From Vibrio neptunius (GTDB taxonomy: Bacteria; Pseudomonadota; Gammaproteobacteria; Enterobacterales; Vibrionaceae), in the NCBI GenBank assembly GCA_019339365.1, contig CP079859.1:806001-870000 (forward strand): a stretch of DNA of 64,000 bases. Reading direction: 5' to 3'. A program made the translations under genes and the position numbers. The notes under the pieces were generated by a model. It made no database searches. It saw only the letters and a list, made by a program, of their open reading frames with translations, and was not told where the DNA came from. This document shows, one piece after another, positions 48,874-58,963 of this stretch (its first letter is position 1; every line of letters starts with the position of its first letter).

Positions 48874-49214
48874 GCGTTTGTTTAACGCCCAGCCACTCAA
48901 CGAAAACTGAAGGGCACGCTCATCGTTATGTGACGTTTTTAAGGTTTTTGTAGCCAAATGGAGATCACACATTATGACGGTTATTAGAGTAGACAGGCGC
49001 GCACTGAACGGAGAGGGATCAATTTACCTCTTTAACCAGCTTTCCACTAGAATGCGTTAAGTGTTACTGGGCTAAAGTTAGGCTGTTAAAAATAGGGATT
49101 CTTGATTCTAGTAGGATAGACCTGTTTTGGGTTTGCTATACGGTCCTGATAAAAGCAAAAGGCCTGAGAAGCGAAATCGCTCTCAGGCCTTTCTTGTTCT
49201 TTACCGAACGAAAG
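48874..49214. other. Intergenic region porin / tRNA-Ile2
   Basis: A 341-base stretch. A short hairpin (GGCGTT...AACGCC) follows the porin stop, and the tRNA terminator lies at 49151-49193. No gene can be supported in the rest. Confidence 0.6.
49149..49195 (-). terminator. Terminator of the tRNA-Ile2 transcript
   Basis: AAAGGCCTGAGA and TCTCAGGCCTTT form a 12-pair stem with an inner GCGA/TCGC pairing in the loop, followed on the minus strand by TTGCTTTTATC. Confidence 0.8.
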
Positions 49215-49290
49215 TGGTGGCCCCTCGCAGACTTGAACTGCGGACCAATCGATTATGAGTCGACTGCTCTAACCACTGAGCTAAGGGGCC
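49215..49290 (-). tRNA. ileX: tRNA-Ile2 (CAU anticodon, lysidine-modified)
   Basis: On the minus strand a 76-base cloverleaf begins GGCCCCTTAGCTCAGTGGTT and ends with an encoded CCA. The acceptor stem GGCCCCT pairs with AGGGGCC, and the anticodon loop is CTCATAA. The CAU anticodon could mean Met, but the acceptor and D arm match E. coli ileX, which reads AUA after TilS converts C34 to lysidine. The position beside rpoD is the same as in E. coli, which supports the Ile2 call. Confidence 0.93.
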
Positions 49291-49386
49291 GTTAGGACAG
49301 GAATTATAGGGGAAGCCGACTAGGCTGTCTAGACACTTAATAGGGTAAATGCGTTTAGTTTTTATCCATTTAAATCATTTAGATAT

Positions 49387-49415
49387 AAAAAAGGCGAGCG
49401 CTTGCTCGCCTTTTA
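49387..49415 (-). terminator. rpoD terminator
   Basis: AAAAGGCGAGCG and CGCTTGCTCGCCTTTT-type complementarity (AAGGCGAGC with GCTCGCCTT) gives a nine-pair stem with T tracts on both sides, ending the macromolecular synthesis operon. Confidence 0.9.
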
Positions 49416-49429
49416 ATCAAATTGATGGG

Positions 49430-51283
49430 TTATTCATCCAAGAAACTGCGTAGCGTCTCTGAACGGCTTGGATGGCGCAGCTTACGCAATGCCTTCGCTT
49501 CAATTTGACGAATACGCTCGCGAGTAACGTCGAACTGCTTACCTACTTCTTCAAGAGTGTGGTCGGTGTTCATGTCGATACCAAAGCGCATACGCAGTAC
49601 TTTCGCTTCACGAGGTGTTAAACCTGCAAGAACATCTTTAGTAGCGACTTTAAGACTGCCTGATGTTGCGGAGTCTAGTGGTAGCTCTAGAGTTGTATCC
49701 TCGATGAAATCACCTAAGTGCGAATCTTCGTCATCACCGATAGGCGTTTCCATCGAGATTGGCTCTTTAGCGATTTTCAGTACTTTACGGATTTTATCTT
49801 CCGGCATTTGCATACGCTCTGCCAGCTCTTCCGGCAGTGGCTCACGCCCCATCTCTTGCAGCATTTGACGAGAGATACGGTTGAGCTTGTTGATCGTCTC
49901 GATCATGTGCACTGGTATACGAATAGTACGAGCTTGGTCTGCAATCGAACGAGTAATTGCCTGACGGATCCACCAAGTTGCGTAAGTCGAGAACTTGTAA
50001 CCACGTCTGTACTCAAATTTATCAACGGCTTTCATTAGGCCGATGTTACCTTCTTGGATCAGGTCCAAGAACTGTAGACCACGGTTGGTGTATTTCTTCG
50101 CGATAGAAATAACCAGACGCAAGTTTGCTTCAACCATCTCTTTCTTCGCACGGCGAGCTTTTGCTTCACCGATAGACATACGACGGCTGATGTCTTTGAT
50201 ATTTTGAACTGTGAGTGATGTTTCTTCTTCGATGATCTTTAATTTTGAGATCGAACGACGAATATCTTCTTCACTGCGACGAATCTTTTCTGCATATGGC
50301 TTATCGGAAGATAAAATTTCATCCAACCACGCTTCGCTTGATTCGTTGCCTGTGAAAAGAGTAATGAAAGACTTCTTAGGCATCTTGCCATACTCAACGG
50401 ACGCTTTCATGATCAGGCGTTCTTGAGTACGTACACGCTCCATTGAGGTGCGCAGCTCTTCAACAAGGTAGTCAAACTGTTTAGGCGTTAGACGGAATTC
50501 TTTGAAGACGTCGATGACCATTTCATGAGCAAGTGTCGCTTTCGGGCTCTCGTTTCCATATTCGTTACAAGCAAGCTGGTAATTTTGGAAAGTGTTACGT
50601 AAAGCTGTGAACTTCTCTAGAGCAAGCTCAGGATCGATCCCTGTATCTTCCTCTTCTTCATCGTCTTCTGACTCTTCTGCGTCTTCTTCCTCGGCATCTT
50701 CGTCTTCAAGGTCTGCTTCTGCAAGTTCAGAACCGATATGCGTAGCCGTTGGTGCCGTTGTTTCATCTGCGTCCGGATCGACGAAGCCCGTGATAAGGTC
50801 GGTTAGGCGAAGTTCTTCCGCCTGTACCTTATCAAACTGCTCAAGAATATAAGGGATAGTTCCTGGATACTCAGCAACAGCGTTTTGAACTTGGTTGATA
50901 CCATCTTCAATACGCTTTGCAATATCGATCTCACCTTCGCGAGTCAGCAGTTCTACGGTGCCCATTTCGCGCATGTACATACGCACAGGGTCAGTGGTGC
51001 GGCCGATTTCATTTTCTACGCTTGAAAGCGCAGCAGCAGCGGCTTCAGCTGCGTCTTCATCGGTGATTGTATCGTCATCGTTCAGTGCAAGATCATCAGC
51101 ATCCGGAGCAGTTTCTACTACTCGAATACCCATGTCGTTGATCATCTGAATGATATCTTCGACCTGCTCGGAATCTACGATTTCTGCTGGCAGGTGGTCA
51201 TTTACTTCTGCGTAGGTCAGATAGCCTTGTTCCTTGCCTTTAATGACAAGTTGTTTTAGCTGTGACTGCGGATTTTGATCCAT
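49430..51283 (-). CDS. rpoD: RNA polymerase sigma-70 factor RpoD
   Basis: Primary sigma factor. The 617-residue product has region 1.1 (about 1-80), region 1.2 ([20 protein letters not shown], about 96-115), a non-conserved region with a very acidic stretch (about 190-215), region 2 with [20 protein letters not shown] and [20 protein letters not shown] (melting and -10 recognition), region 3, and region 4.2 [20 protein letters not shown] for the -35. It follows dnaG in the rpsU-yqeY-dnaG-rpoD cluster. Confidence 0.99.
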   Translation of the reverse strand: MDQNPQSQLKQLVIKGKEQGYLTYAEVNDHLPAEIVDSEQVEDIIQMINDMGIRVVETAPDADDLALNDDDTITDEDAAEAAAAALSSVENEIGRTTDPVRMYMREMGTVELLTREGEIDIAKRIEDGINQVQNAVAEYPGTIPYILEQFDKVQAEELRLTDLITGFVDPDADETTAPTATHIGSELAEADLEDEDAEEEDAEESEDDEEEEDTGIDPELALEKFTALRNTFQNYQLACNEYGNESPKATLAHEMVIDVFKEFRLTPKQFDYLVEELRTSMERVRTQERLIMKASVEYGKMPKKSFITLFTGNESSEAWLDEILSSDKPYAEKIRRSEEDIRRSISKLKIIEEETSLTVQNIKDISRRMSIGEAKARRAKKEMVEANLRLVISIAKKYTNRGLQFLDLIQEGNIGLMKAVDKFEYRRGYKFSTYATWWIRQAITRSIADQARTIRIPVHMIETINKLNRISRQMLQEMGREPLPEELAERMQMPEDKIRKVLKIAKEPISMETPIGDDEDSHLGDFIEDTTLELPLDSATSGSLKVATKDVLAGLTPREAKVLRMRFGIDMNTDHTLEEVGKQFDVTRERIRQIEAKALRKLRHPSRSETLRSFLDE

Positions 51284-51380
51284 AGACGGTATCCAACTTA
51301 GTATCTGGTGAAGGAATTAGTATGCGAGTGCAAACCACACATATTAACAAATTAATTTGTTGCTGACTATCCGAACAGGG

Positions 51381-53150
51381 TTACGCTTTTAAATCTAGCA
51401 TTAGTGCTAGCAGCTCCCTTCTTTCTTCGGTTGATAAACCGACACTTCTTTCTTTGGCCTGCAGATTTTCAATTTGTTTTTCGACACACTGAGCCAATAT
51501 TTTGTCCAGTGAGTCTAAAAATATATCTTGTTCATTATCTTCGTCGAGTGGGATTTCCCATCCGGCTAAACGAGACATTAGAGCTTCATGGCTCTTATCT
51601 CTCCAGTGTTCAATTAACTGGCCTGTGTTTACATTGGGGTGCTGGTGACAATATTCAAGCACCTCGATGAATAAACTTAATCCTGGGACTGGTAAGTCTC
51701 TCACACTTGCCAAGTCAGGTACCATTTGAGCATAGCTCGGATTCTGAATAAGCAAAGCGATAACCTCACGCATAGGAGTTCGCTTGAGTTCCTTATGCGG
51801 CTGAGGCCTAGTTTCAGTGTTGCTTGTTATTAGAGAGTTCAAAAACTTTTGCAGCTGAAAATCGCTCCAACCAGTTCCTAGTGTTAACTCTTTCCACAAG
51901 TACGCTTGTAAAGTAGGGTCTGTTGTTTTGTTTAACAGTGGTGCCGCGTTAGTAGCAACATATGATCCCCAGCGTTTAGGATCTGTATCAGGAGCGTCTT
52001 TTTTTATTTCGCTAAGTAAAAAGTCGATTAATGAGTCAGCATTATCGATTTCTGCCTCAAGAGCCTCTTTGCCAAACTTCCGCACGAAACTGTCTGGGTC
52101 TTCACCATCGGGCAAGAACAGTACCTTTAGGATTTTGTTGGCATTTAGGAAGGCCAAAGCATTTTCCATAGCACGCCTAGCTGCTTCACGGCCAGCACGG
52201 TCACCGTCATAGCAACATACTATCGTATTTGTCTGGCGAAATAGCTGACGAATATGATCGTCAGTAGTAGATGTGCCAAGAGAAGCGACCGCGTAGTCAA
52301 TACCATACTGTGCTAGTGCCACCACATCCATATAGCCTTCAACCACCAATACTCTAGGTGGTTCCCGATAGGCCTGCATGACCTCATACAAGCCATATAG
52401 CTCTTTGCCCTTATGAAATATCGGTGTTTCTGGTGAGTTAAGGTACTTTGGCGTTCCATCCCCAAGGACACGTCCCCCAAAACCAATTACTCGACCGCGC
52501 CGGTCGCGGATCGGGAACATTACCCGGCCGCGAAAGCGGTCATAGCGGTTGCCTTTGTCGTTCTCAATCAGCATACCACCTGAAACCAGCATATCTTGAG
52601 CTTGTTTCTGCTGGCCAAAGTTTTTACGGATGAGATCCCATTCATCGGCAACATAGCCAATACCAAATTTCTGAACGATTTCCCCAGATAAACCACGCTC
52701 TTTGAGGTAGTCAATCGCGACCTTACTGGTAGAAAGTTTGAGCTGGTCTCGATAGAACTGCGCAATCCCAGTCATTAAATCGTAGAGATTACGTTTTTGT
52801 TCGGTATCTACTTGAGGCTGATTGGCAGGAAAGCGGCCACCCTGACGCTGCTCTCTTGGGACATCAATCCCAAGGTAAGAGGCAAGTTCTTCAATGGCTT
52901 CCGGGAACTCAAGGCGCTCGTACTCCATCATGAAGTCGATGGCATTGCCGTGTGCCCCACAGCCGAAACAGTGATAAAACTGCTTTTCTTGGCTGACGCT
53001 AAAAGAAGGCGTTTTTTCGTTGTGGAAAGGGCAGCATGCGCCGTAGTTTTTGCCTTTTTTCTTAAGTTTTACCCGAGCGTCAATGATATCGACGATATCC
53101 AGTCGAGCCAGTAGGTCATCAATGAAACTGCGGGGGATGTGTCCTGCCAT
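51381..53150 (-). CDS. dnaG: DNA primase DnaG
   Basis: Makes RNA primers for replication. I start at the ATG at 53148-53150 (MAGHIPRSFIDDLLARLDIV), giving 589 residues. The N-terminal CHC2 zinc-binding domain shows CPFHNEKTPSF and YHCFGCGAHGN (about 40-64). The Toprim core has VLVVEGYMDVVAL (about 264-276) and CYDGDRAGREAARRA (about 309-323). A helical C terminus binds DnaB. It sits between yqeY and rpoD. Confidence 0.98.
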   Translation of the reverse strand: MAGHIPRSFIDDLLARLDIVDIIDARVKLKKKGKNYGACCPFHNEKTPSFSVSQEKQFYHCFGCGAHGNAIDFMMEYERLEFPEAIEELASYLGIDVPREQRQGGRFPANQPQVDTEQKRNLYDLMTGIAQFYRDQLKLSTSKVAIDYLKERGLSGEIVQKFGIGYVADEWDLIRKNFGQQKQAQDMLVSGGMLIENDKGNRYDRFRGRVMFPIRDRRGRVIGFGGRVLGDGTPKYLNSPETPIFHKGKELYGLYEVMQAYREPPRVLVVEGYMDVVALAQYGIDYAVASLGTSTTDDHIRQLFRQTNTIVCCYDGDRAGREAARRAMENALAFLNANKILKVLFLPDGEDPDSFVRKFGKEALEAEIDNADSLIDFLLSEIKKDAPDTDPKRWGSYVATNAAPLLNKTTDPTLQAYLWKELTLGTGWSDFQLQKFLNSLITSNTETRPQPHKELKRTPMREVIALLIQNPSYAQMVPDLASVRDLPVPGLSLFIEVLEYCHQHPNVNTGQLIEHWRDKSHEALMSRLAGWEIPLDEDNEQDIFLDSLDKILAQCVEKQIENLQAKERSVGLSTEERRELLALMLDLKA

Positions 53151-53189
53151 AAAACCTAACAAAGAAAGAAAAGACTAATCTAGATACAA

Positions 53190-53224
53190 ACAAGCCGTGC
53201 GTTCCAGAGGATAGCACGGCTTGT
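53190..53224 (-). terminator. Attenuator-type hairpin between yqeY and dnaG
   Basis: CAAGCCGTGC (53191-53200) and GCACGGCTTG (53214-53223) form a ten-pair stem with a 13-base loop, followed on the minus strand by TTTGTATC. The T tract is weak. In E. coli a partial terminator between rpsU and dnaG keeps primase low; this hairpin lies in the equivalent place before dnaG. Confidence 0.65.
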
Positions 53225-53243
53225 TGCAATTTGGGTTGGGTAA

Positions 53244-53687
53244 TTAACCAAGTTTAGCGCGAACTAAACCACTTACTTTACCCATATCTGCACGCCCTTG
53301 AATTTGAGGCTTAAGCACGCCCATTACTTTACCCATGTCTTGCATGCCCGCTGCACCTGAATCAGAAATAGCACTTTCAACAAGTGCAGCCACTTCTTCA
53401 TCCGTTAGCGGTTGAGGCATGAAGTCCTCAAGTACAGCAATCTCAGCTTGCTCAGCGTCAGCAAGGTCTTGACGACCTGCTGATTCGAATTGAGCGACAG
53501 AGTCACGACGTTGTTTAACCATTTTCGTCAGTACAGCGAGAATATCGTCGTCGCCCAGAGTAATCTGTTCGTCAACTTCACGTTGTTTAATGGCGGAAAG
53601 AGCTAAACGAATAGTACCAAGACGCAACTTGTCCTTGGCTTTCATCGCTAATTTTTGCTCTTCTTTGAGAGTATCAATCAGAGCCAT
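53244..53687 (-). CDS. yqeY: GatB/YqeY domain protein
   Basis: A 147-residue YqeY-type protein, a stand-alone version of the tRNA-binding tail domain of GatB amidotransferase subunits. It starts MALIDTLKEEQKLAMKAKDK, with FMPQPLTDEEVAALVESAIS (about 89-108) and GMQDMGKVMGVLKPQIQGRA (about 115-134). No catalytic function is known. The gene is inserted between rpsU and dnaG, as in Vibrio and Pseudomonas. Confidence 0.94.
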   Translation of the reverse strand: MALIDTLKEEQKLAMKAKDKLRLGTIRLALSAIKQREVDEQITLGDDDILAVLTKMVKQRRDSVAQFESAGRQDLADAEQAEIAVLEDFMPQPLTDEEVAALVESAISDSGAAGMQDMGKVMGVLKPQIQGRADMGKVSGLVRAKLG

Positions 53688-53713
53688 AACTATAATCCTT
53701 TTGGACTTAGTTA

Positions 53714-53929
53714 TTAGTACAGGCGAACGCGACGAGCGTTTTCGCGAGCTAGCTTCTTAGCGTGACGCTTTTGAGCCGCTGCTTTAGCGCGTTTGCGAAC
53801 TGTAGTTGGCTTTTCGTAGTGCTCACGACGACGCACTTCAGAAAGGATACCTGCTTTTTCGCAAGAGCGTTTGAAACGACGTAGAGCAACGTCGAACGGT
53901 TCGTTTTCACGTACTTTAACTACTGGCAT
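53714..53929 (-). CDS. rpsU: 30S ribosomal protein S21
   Basis: Small, very basic 30S protein (71 residues) required for initiation on natural mRNAs. The sequence [20 protein letters not shown] through [13 protein letters not shown] is nearly the E. coli protein. It is the first gene of the rpsU-yqeY-dnaG-rpoD cluster and diverges from tsaD. I see no LexA box (CTG-N10-CAG) in the region upstream, unlike E. coli. Confidence 0.99.
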
Positions 53930-54157
53930 ATGCCTTTCACCTCAGGGGTTATTCGTTAATGCTGACTTCACAGTACCGAGCTCAAATGCTGGGTCTACAA
54001 TCAGCTTGATCAAAAATGGTGCGGAATTTTAATCCGATCGCATAGGCTTTGTAAAGCCCTTTTCCGTCTATTCAGTATACAAAATTTGTTTGCGAAGCCA
54101 AGCCGAGGTAAGATTGCGTCAATTTTGAATCTGAGATTAAGACACCTAGGTTAAACC

Positions 54158-55174
54158 ATGCGCATTATTGGTATTGAAACCTCATGTGATGAAACAGGCA
54201 TCGCGATTTATGACGATGAGAAGGGCCTTCTTTCTCATAAGCTATACAGTCAGGTTAAGCTCCATGCCGATTATGGTGGTGTGGTTCCTGAGCTTGCTTC
54301 ACGAGATCATGTAAAGAAAACGATCCCATTAATCAAAGCTGCAATGGCCGAAGCGAACCTGACGCCAAAGGATATTGATGGGGTTGCTTATACTGCAGGT
54401 CCAGGCTTGGTTGGGGCGTTACTTGTCGGAGCAACTATCGGTCGTAGCTTGGCGTATGCGTGGGGTGTGCCTGCTGTGCCTGTCCATCATATGGAAGGTC
54501 ACCTCCTTGCCCCTATGTTGGAAGATAATCCTCCACCTTTTCCATTCGTTGCGGTATTGGTGTCTGGTGGGCATTCCATGATGGTTGAAGTAAACGGCAT
54601 TGGTGAATATAAGATTCTTGGTGAATCGATCGATGATGCCGCTGGTGAAGCATTTGATAAAACAGCTAAGCTGATGGGGTTGGATTACCCAGGCGGCCCA
54701 CTGCTTTCTAAGTTGGCCGAAAAAGGTACGCCAGGGCGCTTTAAATTTCCTCGTCCAATGACAGATAGACCTGGCTTAGATATGAGTTTTTCTGGGCTGA
54801 AAACATTCACGGCTAACACCATTGCTGCGAACGGTGACGATGAGCAAACTCGTGCTGATATTGCTCTGGCGTTTGAAGAAGCGGTGTGTGCTACATTAAC
54901 GATAAAATGTAAGCGAGCGCTAGAGCAAACGGGCTTTAAGCGTATTGTAATTGCGGGTGGTGTGAGTGCTAACCGCCGCTTACGCTCAGACTTGGAGCAG
55001 CTAGCAAAGAAAGTGGGTGGTGAGGTTTATTACCCTCGTACCGAGTTTTGTACTGATAATGGTGCGATGATCGCTTACGCAGGTATGCAACGTTTGAAGA
55101 ACGGTGAGCTGGCTGATTTATCCGTTCAGGCAACGCCACGTTGGCCTATCGATCAGCTTGAACCCATCGCATAA
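54158..55174 (+). CDS. tsaD: tRNA threonylcarbamoyladenosine synthase subunit TsaD
   Basis: Catalytic subunit transferring threonylcarbamoyl to A37 of ANN-decoding tRNAs, with TsaB and TsaE. The 338-residue product has [16 protein letters not shown] (about 4-19), the metal-binding [11 protein letters not shown] (about 109-119) and [11 protein letters not shown] (about 133-143); a second ASKHA signature is [10 protein letters not shown]. It diverges from rpsU as in E. coli. A terminator follows. Confidence 0.98.
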   Translation: MRIIGIETSCDETGIAIYDDEKGLLSHKLYSQVKLHADYGGVVPELASRDHVKKTIPLIKAAMAEANLTPKDIDGVAYTAGPGLVGALLVGATIGRSLAYAWGVPAVPVHHMEGHLLAPMLEDNPPPFPFVAVLVSGGHSMMVEVNGIGEYKILGESIDDAAGEAFDKTAKLMGLDYPGGPLLSKLAEKGTPGRFKFPRPMTDRPGLDMSFSGLKTFTANTIAANGDDEQTRADIALAFEEAVCATLTIKCKRALEQTGFKRIVIAGGVSANRRLRSDLEQLAKKVGGEVYYPRTEFCTDNGAMIAYAGMQRLKNGELADLSVQATPRWPIDQLEPIA

Positions 55175-55189
55175 ATGACTTGCTGCAAT

Positions 55190-55218
55190 AAGGCCGCTCT
55201 TGAGAGTCGGCCTTTTTT
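55190..55218 (+). terminator. tsaD terminator
   Basis: AAGGCCG and CGGCCTT flank an 11-base loop with partial inner pairing (CTCT/AGAG), followed by TTTT. Confidence 0.85.
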
Positions 55219-55300
55219 CTTTCTTCTGGAGTAAAACTGAAAACATCCGAGGTGTTAATTTTGTCATTAATGATACTCTTAAGTTTTATAAATAATATCA

Positions 55301-56127
55301 ATGGAAAAAACTGTGAATAAATTTGCTGTAGATGGCCATCAAATGGCGTATCAGGATGTTGGCCAAGGCCCAGTTATCGTTTTGGGTCACAGCTATTTGT
55401 GGGACAGCAAAATGTGGGCGCCTCAAATTGAAGTCTTAAGTCAAAATTATCGCTGCATAGTGCCGGATTTTTGGGCGCATGGTCAGTCTGAGTTTGCCCC
55501 GGATTCAACTCACTCACTGGTGGATTATGCTCAGCAAATTATAGCGTTAATGGACCATCTAGAAGTTGAGCAGTTTTCGATTATCGGGCTTTCTGTGGGG
55601 GGATGTGGGGCAGTGAAGTGGTAAATCTGGCGTCTGAGCGTGTCAAATCTTTGGTTATGATGGATACGTTCGTTGGTTTAGAGCCGGAAGTGACCCACAA
55701 GAAATACTTTACTATGTTGGAAACGATTTCGGCCGCACAAATGGTTCCAGAGCCTATCATTGATATTGTGACCCCGATGTTTTTTGCGCGAAATGCAGAG
55801 CAAGAGTCACCTGATTTAGTGGCTGGGTTTCGAGAGAAGTTATCTAATCTGAAAGGTCAGCAAGCTGCCGAAGTCGCACGTATGGGTCGAATGGTGTTTG
55901 GTCGTCGAGATCAGATCGAAGATATTGAGAAGTTCACGTTACCTGTACTGATCGCTGTGGGGCAAGAAGATATTCCTCGTCCGGTACTGGAATCGTATTT
56001 GATGAACGATTGTATTACCGGTTCTGAGCTGATTCAGGTACCAAAAGCTGGTCACATTGCCAACCTAGAGCAGCCGGAATTTGTTACCGCAATGCTGCAG
56101 AACTTCCTTTCCAAGGTATACAGCTAG
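55301..56127 (+). pseudogene. Alpha/beta hydrolase, frameshifted as sequenced
   Basis: An alpha/beta-hydrolase-fold esterase or lipase-like protein. The first frame shows the oxyanion region VIVLGHSYLWDSKMW and ends at the nucleophile elbow SIIGLSVGG, where six Gs (55597-55602) stand in place of an expected seven. The next frame resumes MWGSEVVNLASERVKSLVMM, then the acid region PVLIAVGQEDIPRPV and the catalytic His in PKAGHIANLEQPE. Restored, it is 275 residues with the Ser-Asp-His triad complete. The substrate is unknown. It converges with plsY. Confidence 0.88.
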
Positions 56128-56130
56128 ACA

Positions 56131-56160
56131 ATAACAAGGCCTCATCAGGAGGCCTTATTG
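56131..56160. terminator. Bidirectional terminator hydrolase / plsY
   Basis: AATAACAAGGCCTC and GGAGGCCTTATTG form a stem with a four-base loop (core AAGGCCTC...GAGGCCTT with one bulge), flanked by A/T-rich DNA on both sides. Confidence 0.75.
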
Positions 56161-56756
56161 ATTCCTTTATTTTTCTCGCCGACTTTAGGTTCTGTTCCCT
56201 CAAATAAGCGTCTGATATTTTGGTGGTGCCTGAACACAATCAGACAACATAGCATGGCGACGGGTAATGTGTATTGAGGTTTGATCATCCACGTATATAA
56301 AGGTGCTAATAGTACCGTGACGATGGCAGCCAGAGATGAGTAACGGAAAATCAGTACTACCAACAGCCATGTTGCAATGATCATTGCTGTCAAGTCGAGT
56401 CCTATTGGGGCTATGGCGCCTAAGGCAGTCGCAACGCCTTTACCACCTTTAAAATGAAAGAAGATCGGATACATATGGCCTAAACAGGCTGCGATGGCAA
56501 TTACACCAAGAATGATAGGGTCAATATTCAGGAAGTAGCCACCCCAGACGGGAATAGTCCCTTTGAGCATATCGCACAGCAGCACTGCCGCTGCTGCCTT
56601 TTTACCTCCAATTCTTAACACGTTGGTCGCGCCTGGGTTGTGAGAGCCTACTCCTCGAGGGTCAGGAAACCTGAGTATGCGACAGATCAAAACAGCACTT
56701 GAGATCGAGCCCAGTAGATAGGCAAGGATGATCATGACAAGTGCTAGTGGCGTCAT
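56145..56756 (-). CDS. plsY: Acyl-phosphate glycerol-3-phosphate acyltransferase PlsY
   Basis: Integral membrane enzyme transferring acyl groups from acyl-phosphate to glycerol-3-phosphate, the first step of phospholipid synthesis. The 203-residue product has five to six helices and the three conserved loops: [12 protein letters not shown] (about 37-48), [20 protein letters not shown] (about 93-112) and a third near the end ([15 protein letters not shown]). It diverges from folB. Confidence 0.97.
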   Translation of the reverse strand: MTPLALVMIILAYLLGSISSAVLICRILRFPDPRGVGSHNPGATNVLRIGGKKAAAAVLLCDMLKGTIPVWGGYFLNIDPIILGVIAIAACLGHMYPIFFHFKGGKGVATALGAIAPIGLDLTAMIIATWLLVVLIFRYSSLAAIVTVLLAPLYTWMIKPQYTLPVAMLCCLIVFRHHQNIRRLFEGTEPKVGEKNKGINKAS

Positions 56757-56914
56757 AGTAAAGTCACTCGTTATAAAGAGATGTTAGCTAGGCAAGTAAT
56801 TGATATCATATCGCGCTTAGAATACTCAAACTACCAACTGCGTGGCGTTTGAGATAAAAATAGTACGACTTTTTACCTGATTTGGGTATCCGACCTCTAA
56901 AGGAAGCAAAGCGC

Positions 56915-57268
56915 ATGGATAAAGTATTTATCGAGCAGTTAGAAGTGATCACCACTATCGGCGTTTACGATTGGGAACAGGAAATCAAACAAAAGCTGGT
57001 TTTGGATATTGAAATGGCTCATGACAATCAACTAGCAGGTAAAAGTGATGATGTGGCTGATGCCTTGGACTATGCGCAAGTCAGTTCTGCGGTGTTATCT
57101 CATATTGAATCTGGCCGTTTTTTACTTGTCGAGCGTGTGGCTGAAGAAGTGGCGCAACTGATCATGACGCAATTCAGTGTGCCATGGGTCAAGATTCGCC
57201 TAACCAAACCTGGTGCTGTACCACAAGCTGCTGGTGTTGGAGTTATCATTGAACGAGGCGTGGCATGA
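56915..57268 (+). CDS. folB: Dihydroneopterin aldolase FolB
   Basis: Makes 6-hydroxymethyl-dihydropterin for folate. I start at the ATG at 56915, after AAAGGAAG, giving 117 residues and the family N terminus MDKVFIEQLEVITTIGVYDW. The catalytic Lys is in VKIRLTKPGAVPQAAGVGV (about 92-110). Its last bases overlap folK (ATGA), so it is coupled with the next enzyme of the pathway. Confidence 0.96.
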   Translation: MDKVFIEQLEVITTIGVYDWEQEIKQKLVLDIEMAHDNQLAGKSDDVADALDYAQVSSAVLSHIESGRFLLVERVAEEVAQLIMTQFSVPWVKIRLTKPGAVPQAAGVGVIIERGVA

Positions 57269-57759
57269 ACACCACATACATTGGAGTAGGATCCAATGTA
57301 GAAAGACGTAAACACATTAAAGCCGCAATTGATGAGTTGTCTGCTTTGGGTCAGAATCTTAGACTGTCCACGATTTATGAGTGTGAAGCGGTTGGGTTTG
57401 AAGGGGATACTTTCTATAACCTTGTCGTAGAAATGAAAACGCCGTTAAGTTTAACGGAATTTTCACGACAACTGCGTCATATTGAGCTCAAATGGGGTAG
57501 GGAAGAAGACGCCCAAAAGTTTCAGCCGCGGACTATCGATCTCGATATCATTTTATTTGATCAGAGTATCTCTGAGCGTTCGCCGGAGCTTCCTCGGAGC
57601 GATATCTACAAATACGGTTTTGTGATTGAGCCACTTAATGAGCTGTGTGCTGAACTTTGTGTGCCAGGTGATGGTCGAACCATACGCCAAATCTGGCTTG
57701 AATCGTCTTATCCGGAAACCTTAAACAAAGTCGACCTCTGGTTTGATTACCAAACATAA
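57265..57759 (+). CDS. folK: HPPK, 6-hydroxymethyl-dihydropterin pyrophosphokinase FolK
   Basis: Transfers pyrophosphate from ATP to hydroxymethyl-dihydropterin, directly after FolB in the folate pathway. The 164-residue product has the substrate segment [19 protein letters not shown] (about 5-23), the [20 protein letters not shown] region and the HPPK signature [14 protein letters not shown] (about 88-101). It overlaps folB by four bases. Confidence 0.95.
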   Translation: MNTTYIGVGSNVERRKHIKAAIDELSALGQNLRLSTIYECEAVGFEGDTFYNLVVEMKTPLSLTEFSRQLRHIELKWGREEDAQKFQPRTIDLDIILFDQSISERSPELPRSDIYKYGFVIEPLNELCAELCVPGDGRTIRQIWLESSYPETLNKVDLWFDYQT

Positions 57760-57770
57760 TTGAGTATCTA

Positions 57771-58574
57771 ATGAGTTATTTTGAAGCGTTTATTCTGGCC
57801 TTAATACAAGGTCTTACCGAGTTCTTGCCTATTTCCAGCTCGGCGCACTTAATCTTGCCTTCAGCAGTATTAGGCTGGGAAGATCAAGGTTTAGCGTTCG
57901 ATGTGGCCGTACATGTTGGTACATTAGCAGCCGTCATGATCTATTTTCGTAGTGAAGTTGTGTCGTTACTGTCGGCCTTTTTTGCGTCTATTTTTAAAGG
58001 TGATCGTAGTAAAGAAGCAAAACTGGCGTGGATGATCATTCTAGCAACTATTCCTGCGTGTGTGTTTGGTTTGCTAATGAAAGACTTTATAGAATTGTAT
58101 CTACGCAGTGCTTGGGTGATAGCGACCACCACGATCGTGTTTGGTTTATTGCTGTGGTATGTCGATAAATATTCGAGTCTTGATGATGATGAATATCAGG
58201 CGGATTGGAAAAAAGCCTTGTTTATTGGTGTTGCTCAGGCACTAGCCATGATTCCTGGCACTTCGCGTTCTGGCGCGACGATCACGGCAGCCTTGTACCT
58301 AGGTTTTACCCGAGAAGCGGCGGCAAGATTTTCCTTCTTAATGTCTATTCCTATTATTCTATTGGCTGGTAGTTATTTAGGTCTGAAACTAGTAAGCAGT
58401 GGCGACCCTATTCATTTGGGCGTGTTGCTGACCGGGATCGTAACCTCGTTTATCAGCGCCTACGTATGTATTCATTTCTTCCTGAAATTGATCTCTAGAA
58501 TGGGGATGACACCTTTCGTGATTTACCGATTGATCCTCGGCTTCGGTTTGTTTGCATTTTTACTCATGCAGTAG
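57771..58574 (+). CDS. uppP: Undecaprenyl-diphosphatase UppP (BacA)
   Basis: Recycles undecaprenyl diphosphate at the periplasmic face; overproduction gives bacitracin resistance. The 267-residue membrane protein has [16 protein letters not shown] (about 15-30) and the phosphate-binding [11 protein letters not shown] (about 163-173), with about eight helices. It follows folK after 11 bases, so it is probably part of the folB-folK transcript. Confidence 0.97.
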   Translation: MSYFEAFILALIQGLTEFLPISSSAHLILPSAVLGWEDQGLAFDVAVHVGTLAAVMIYFRSEVVSLLSAFFASIFKGDRSKEAKLAWMIILATIPACVFGLLMKDFIELYLRSAWVIATTTIVFGLLLWYVDKYSSLDDDEYQADWKKALFIGVAQALAMIPGTSRSGATITAALYLGFTREAAARFSFLMSIPIILLAGSYLGLKLVSSGDPIHLGVLLTGIVTSFISAYVCIHFFLKLISRMGMTPFVIYRLILGFGLFAFLLMQ

Positions 58575-58596
58575 GCACAGTCATCAATAACTTTGT

Positions 58597-58655
58597 AAAG
58601 ACCACATTCTTCAATCTCGCTTGAAAAGAGACATTATGATATATATGTGGTCTTT
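58597..58655. promoter_or_regulatory. Long-loop inverted repeat uppP / ftsB
   Basis: AAAGACCACAT (58597-58607) and ATGTGGTCTTT (58645-58655) are a perfect 11-base inverted repeat with 37 bases between them. The second arm is followed by CTATATC. It may terminate uppP or form part of the ftsB leader. Confidence 0.5.
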
Positions 58656-58682
58656 CTATATCTCTCATTCTTAGAATATTTT

Positions 58683-58961
58683 ATGCGAATTTTTGCCCTA
58701 ACTTTACTCTTGTTATTAGGCTGGCTGCAGTACACCTTGTGGTTGGGCAAAAATGGCATCTCTGAGTTTCAGTCGGTCAAAGCTGAAATTGAAGTTCAGC
58801 ATCAGGTCAATGGCAACCTGCAGAACCGAAACGATGAAATGTTCGCTGAAATTGATGACCTTCGCCAAGGACTAGACGCAATCGAAGAGCGCGCTCGTCA
58901 CGAACTGGGAATGGTAAAAGAAGGTGAGACGTTTTACCGCATTGTCGGAGATGACAACTGA
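58683..58961 (+). CDS. ftsB: Cell division protein FtsB
   Basis: Divisome protein bridging FtsQ and FtsL. I start at the ATG at 58683 ([20 protein letters not shown]), giving 92 residues: a short cytoplasmic N terminus, one membrane helix (about 3-21) and a periplasmic coiled coil (about 28-70). The sequence [14 protein letters not shown] after the helix is characteristic. It ends two bases before ispD. Confidence 0.96.
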   Translation: MRIFALTLLLLLGWLQYTLWLGKNGISEFQSVKAEIEVQHQVNGNLQNRNDEMFAEIDDLRQGLDAIEERARHELGMVKEGETFYRIVGDDN

Positions 58962-58963
58962 GC

